A stretch of DNA of 7,160 bases. Source: Acidobacteriaceae bacterium. Lineage in GTDB: Bacteria; Acidobacteriota; Terriglobia; Terriglobales; Acidobacteriaceae. Positions 6,503 through 7,160 of this stretch are shown here, one piece after another; position 1 is the stretch's first letter; each line of letters opens with the position of its first letter. The stretch covers positions 1 through 7,160 of the forward strand of contig PMWR01000399.1 in assembly GCA_003166055.1 (NCBI GenBank), in the 5' to 3' direction. A program made the position numbers and the translations under genes. The notes beneath the pieces were generated by a model that worked only from the letters and a program-made list of their open reading frames with translations, had not been told where the DNA came from and made no database searches.

Positions 6503-6530
6503 AAAGGGATAATCGCCCCTTTGGCGTTTT
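6503..6530 (+). terminator. Weak hairpin after the nitroreductase (possible terminator)
   Basis: AAAGGG (6503-6508) can pair with CCCTTT (6517-6522) across an 8-base loop, followed four bases later by a run of four T (6527-6530). The stem is only six pairs and half A-T, and the T run is short and offset, so this may only attenuate, or may do nothing. It lies between the nitroreductase stop and the PIG-L start. Confidence 0.25.
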
Positions 6531-6542
6531 CCGTGGAGAACA

Positions 6543-7160
6543 GTGACCCCATCCCGCCACGATGAGGTGATACCTGGCCCTCGCCAGCGCGTCGCTGTTG
6601 TCATCGCCCACCCGGACGACGAGACACTCTGGTGCGGCGGCTACATTCTGGACCATCCGGAATTTGATTGGCGGGTAGTGACTCTTTGCAGAGCATCCGA
6701 TCCGGACCGTGCTCCAAAGTTCCGCCGGGTCCTGGAGGAATTGGGGGCGGTGGGTGAGATGGCGGACTTGGATGATGAGCCCGACCAAGTGCCGCTACCA
6801 ATCGAACAGATTCGGGAAACCATAGCACGACTATTGGCTGGAAACAGTTACAGCCTGATTCTCACCCATGGCCCAAAGGGCGAATACACACGTCACCGAC
6901 GGCATGAGGAGTGCTGCAGAAGCGTTGTTGACCTTTGGCAATCGGGCGGCATCGCCACAAACCGTCTATGGCTTTTTGCTTACGAAGATGGAGGGCGTGC
7001 GCACTTGCCTCGGGTTCGCGAAGATGCAGATCGGAGAGACATGTTGGCGGAGAACGTCTGGCTTGAAAAGCGTCGGCTGATTACGAACGTTTACGGGTAT
7101 GGCATCGACAGTTGGGAAGCGAGAACAGCTCCTCGTGAAGAAGGATTCTGGTGCTTCGAC
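6543..7160 (+). CDS. PIG-L/LmbE-family zinc-dependent deacetylase, 3' end cut by window
   Basis: The frame is open for 206 codons from GTG at 6543 to the last base, with no stop, so the gene continues past the window. An in-frame TAA at 6510 excludes a start further left, and GGAG ends four bases before the GTG; another GTG at 6567 is a possible alternative. Residues 17-29 (VAVVIAHPDDETL) carry the family's first motif, AHPDDE, giving zinc ligand H23, catalytic-base candidate D25 and zinc ligand D26. Residues 105-123 (LILTHGPKGEYTRHRRHEE) carry the second motif, with HxxH at 118-121 supplying the third zinc ligand. Between them is an alternating strand-helix fold. Family members remove N-acetyl groups from GlcNAc-type sugars or sugar conjugates; the substrate here cannot be told. 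The gene starts 54 bases after the nitroreductase, perhaps coupled to it, but with no obvious functional link. Confidence 0.9.
   Translation, partial: MTPSRHDEVIPGPRQRVAVVIAHPDDETLWCGGYILDHPEFDWRVVTLCRASDPDRAPKFRRVLEELGAVGEMADLDDEPDQVPLPIEQIRETIARLLAGNSYSLILTHGPKGEYTRHRRHEECCRSVVDLWQSGGIATNRLWLFAYEDGGRAHLPRVREDADRRDMLAENVWLEKRRLITNVYGYGIDSWEARTAPREEGFWCFD

Overview
The window is ordinary, gene-dense bacterial chromosome of moderate-to-high GC. It carries five confidently called protein genes plus one partial gene at each edge (the left-edge gene is counted among the six named below; the right-edge gene is cut). No tRNA, rRNA, CRISPR array, insertion sequence or phage gene was seen. Non-ATG starts with good ribosome binding sites, Gram-negative-type enzyme families and an H+-exporting P-type ATPase next to a small eRF1-domain-like protein suit a free-living soil or sediment bacterium. 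Acidobacteriota or a proteobacterium would fit, but this placement is a guess from gene content and not a measured result.

Layout. (1) 1-459, plus strand: the end (or nearly all) of a small protein resembling domain 3 of eRF1, the baeRF / 'translational machinery protein' group. (2) 521-2893, minus strand: a complete 790-residue plasma-membrane-type proton-efflux P-type ATPase, convergent with the first gene. (3) 2894-3415: about 520 bases without a convincing gene. It holds the ATPase leader, a weak candidate promoter and a small inverted repeat. (4) 3416-3730: a doubtful 104-codon reading frame. (5) 3746-4423, plus: a MarC-family inner-membrane protein. (6) 4615-5670, plus: an old yellow enzyme (NemA/XenA-like FMN ene-reductase). 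(7) 5751-6488, plus: an NfsA/Frp-like flavin nitroreductase. (8) 6543 to the right edge, plus: the first 206 codons of a PIG-L/LmbE-family zinc deacetylase.

How they may work together. The ene-reductase and nitroreductase lie 80 bases apart on one strand. Both are FMN enzymes that use NAD(P)H to reduce electrophilic compounds (activated alkenes, quinones, nitro compounds), so they look like a small detoxification operon. MarC lies 191 bases upstream on the same strand and may or may not be co-transcribed. The proton pump is read in the opposite direction from its own leader; it would energise the membrane or expel acid. The PIG-L gene follows the nitroreductase after 54 bases that include a weak hairpin, so its membership of the operon is uncertain. 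No transcription regulator is encoded here. I see no evidence of a new multi-gene system. The points most worth a second look are altered FMN-contact residues in the ene-reductase, the pattern of proton-pathway residues in the ATPase, and the unexplained 2894-3730 stretch.
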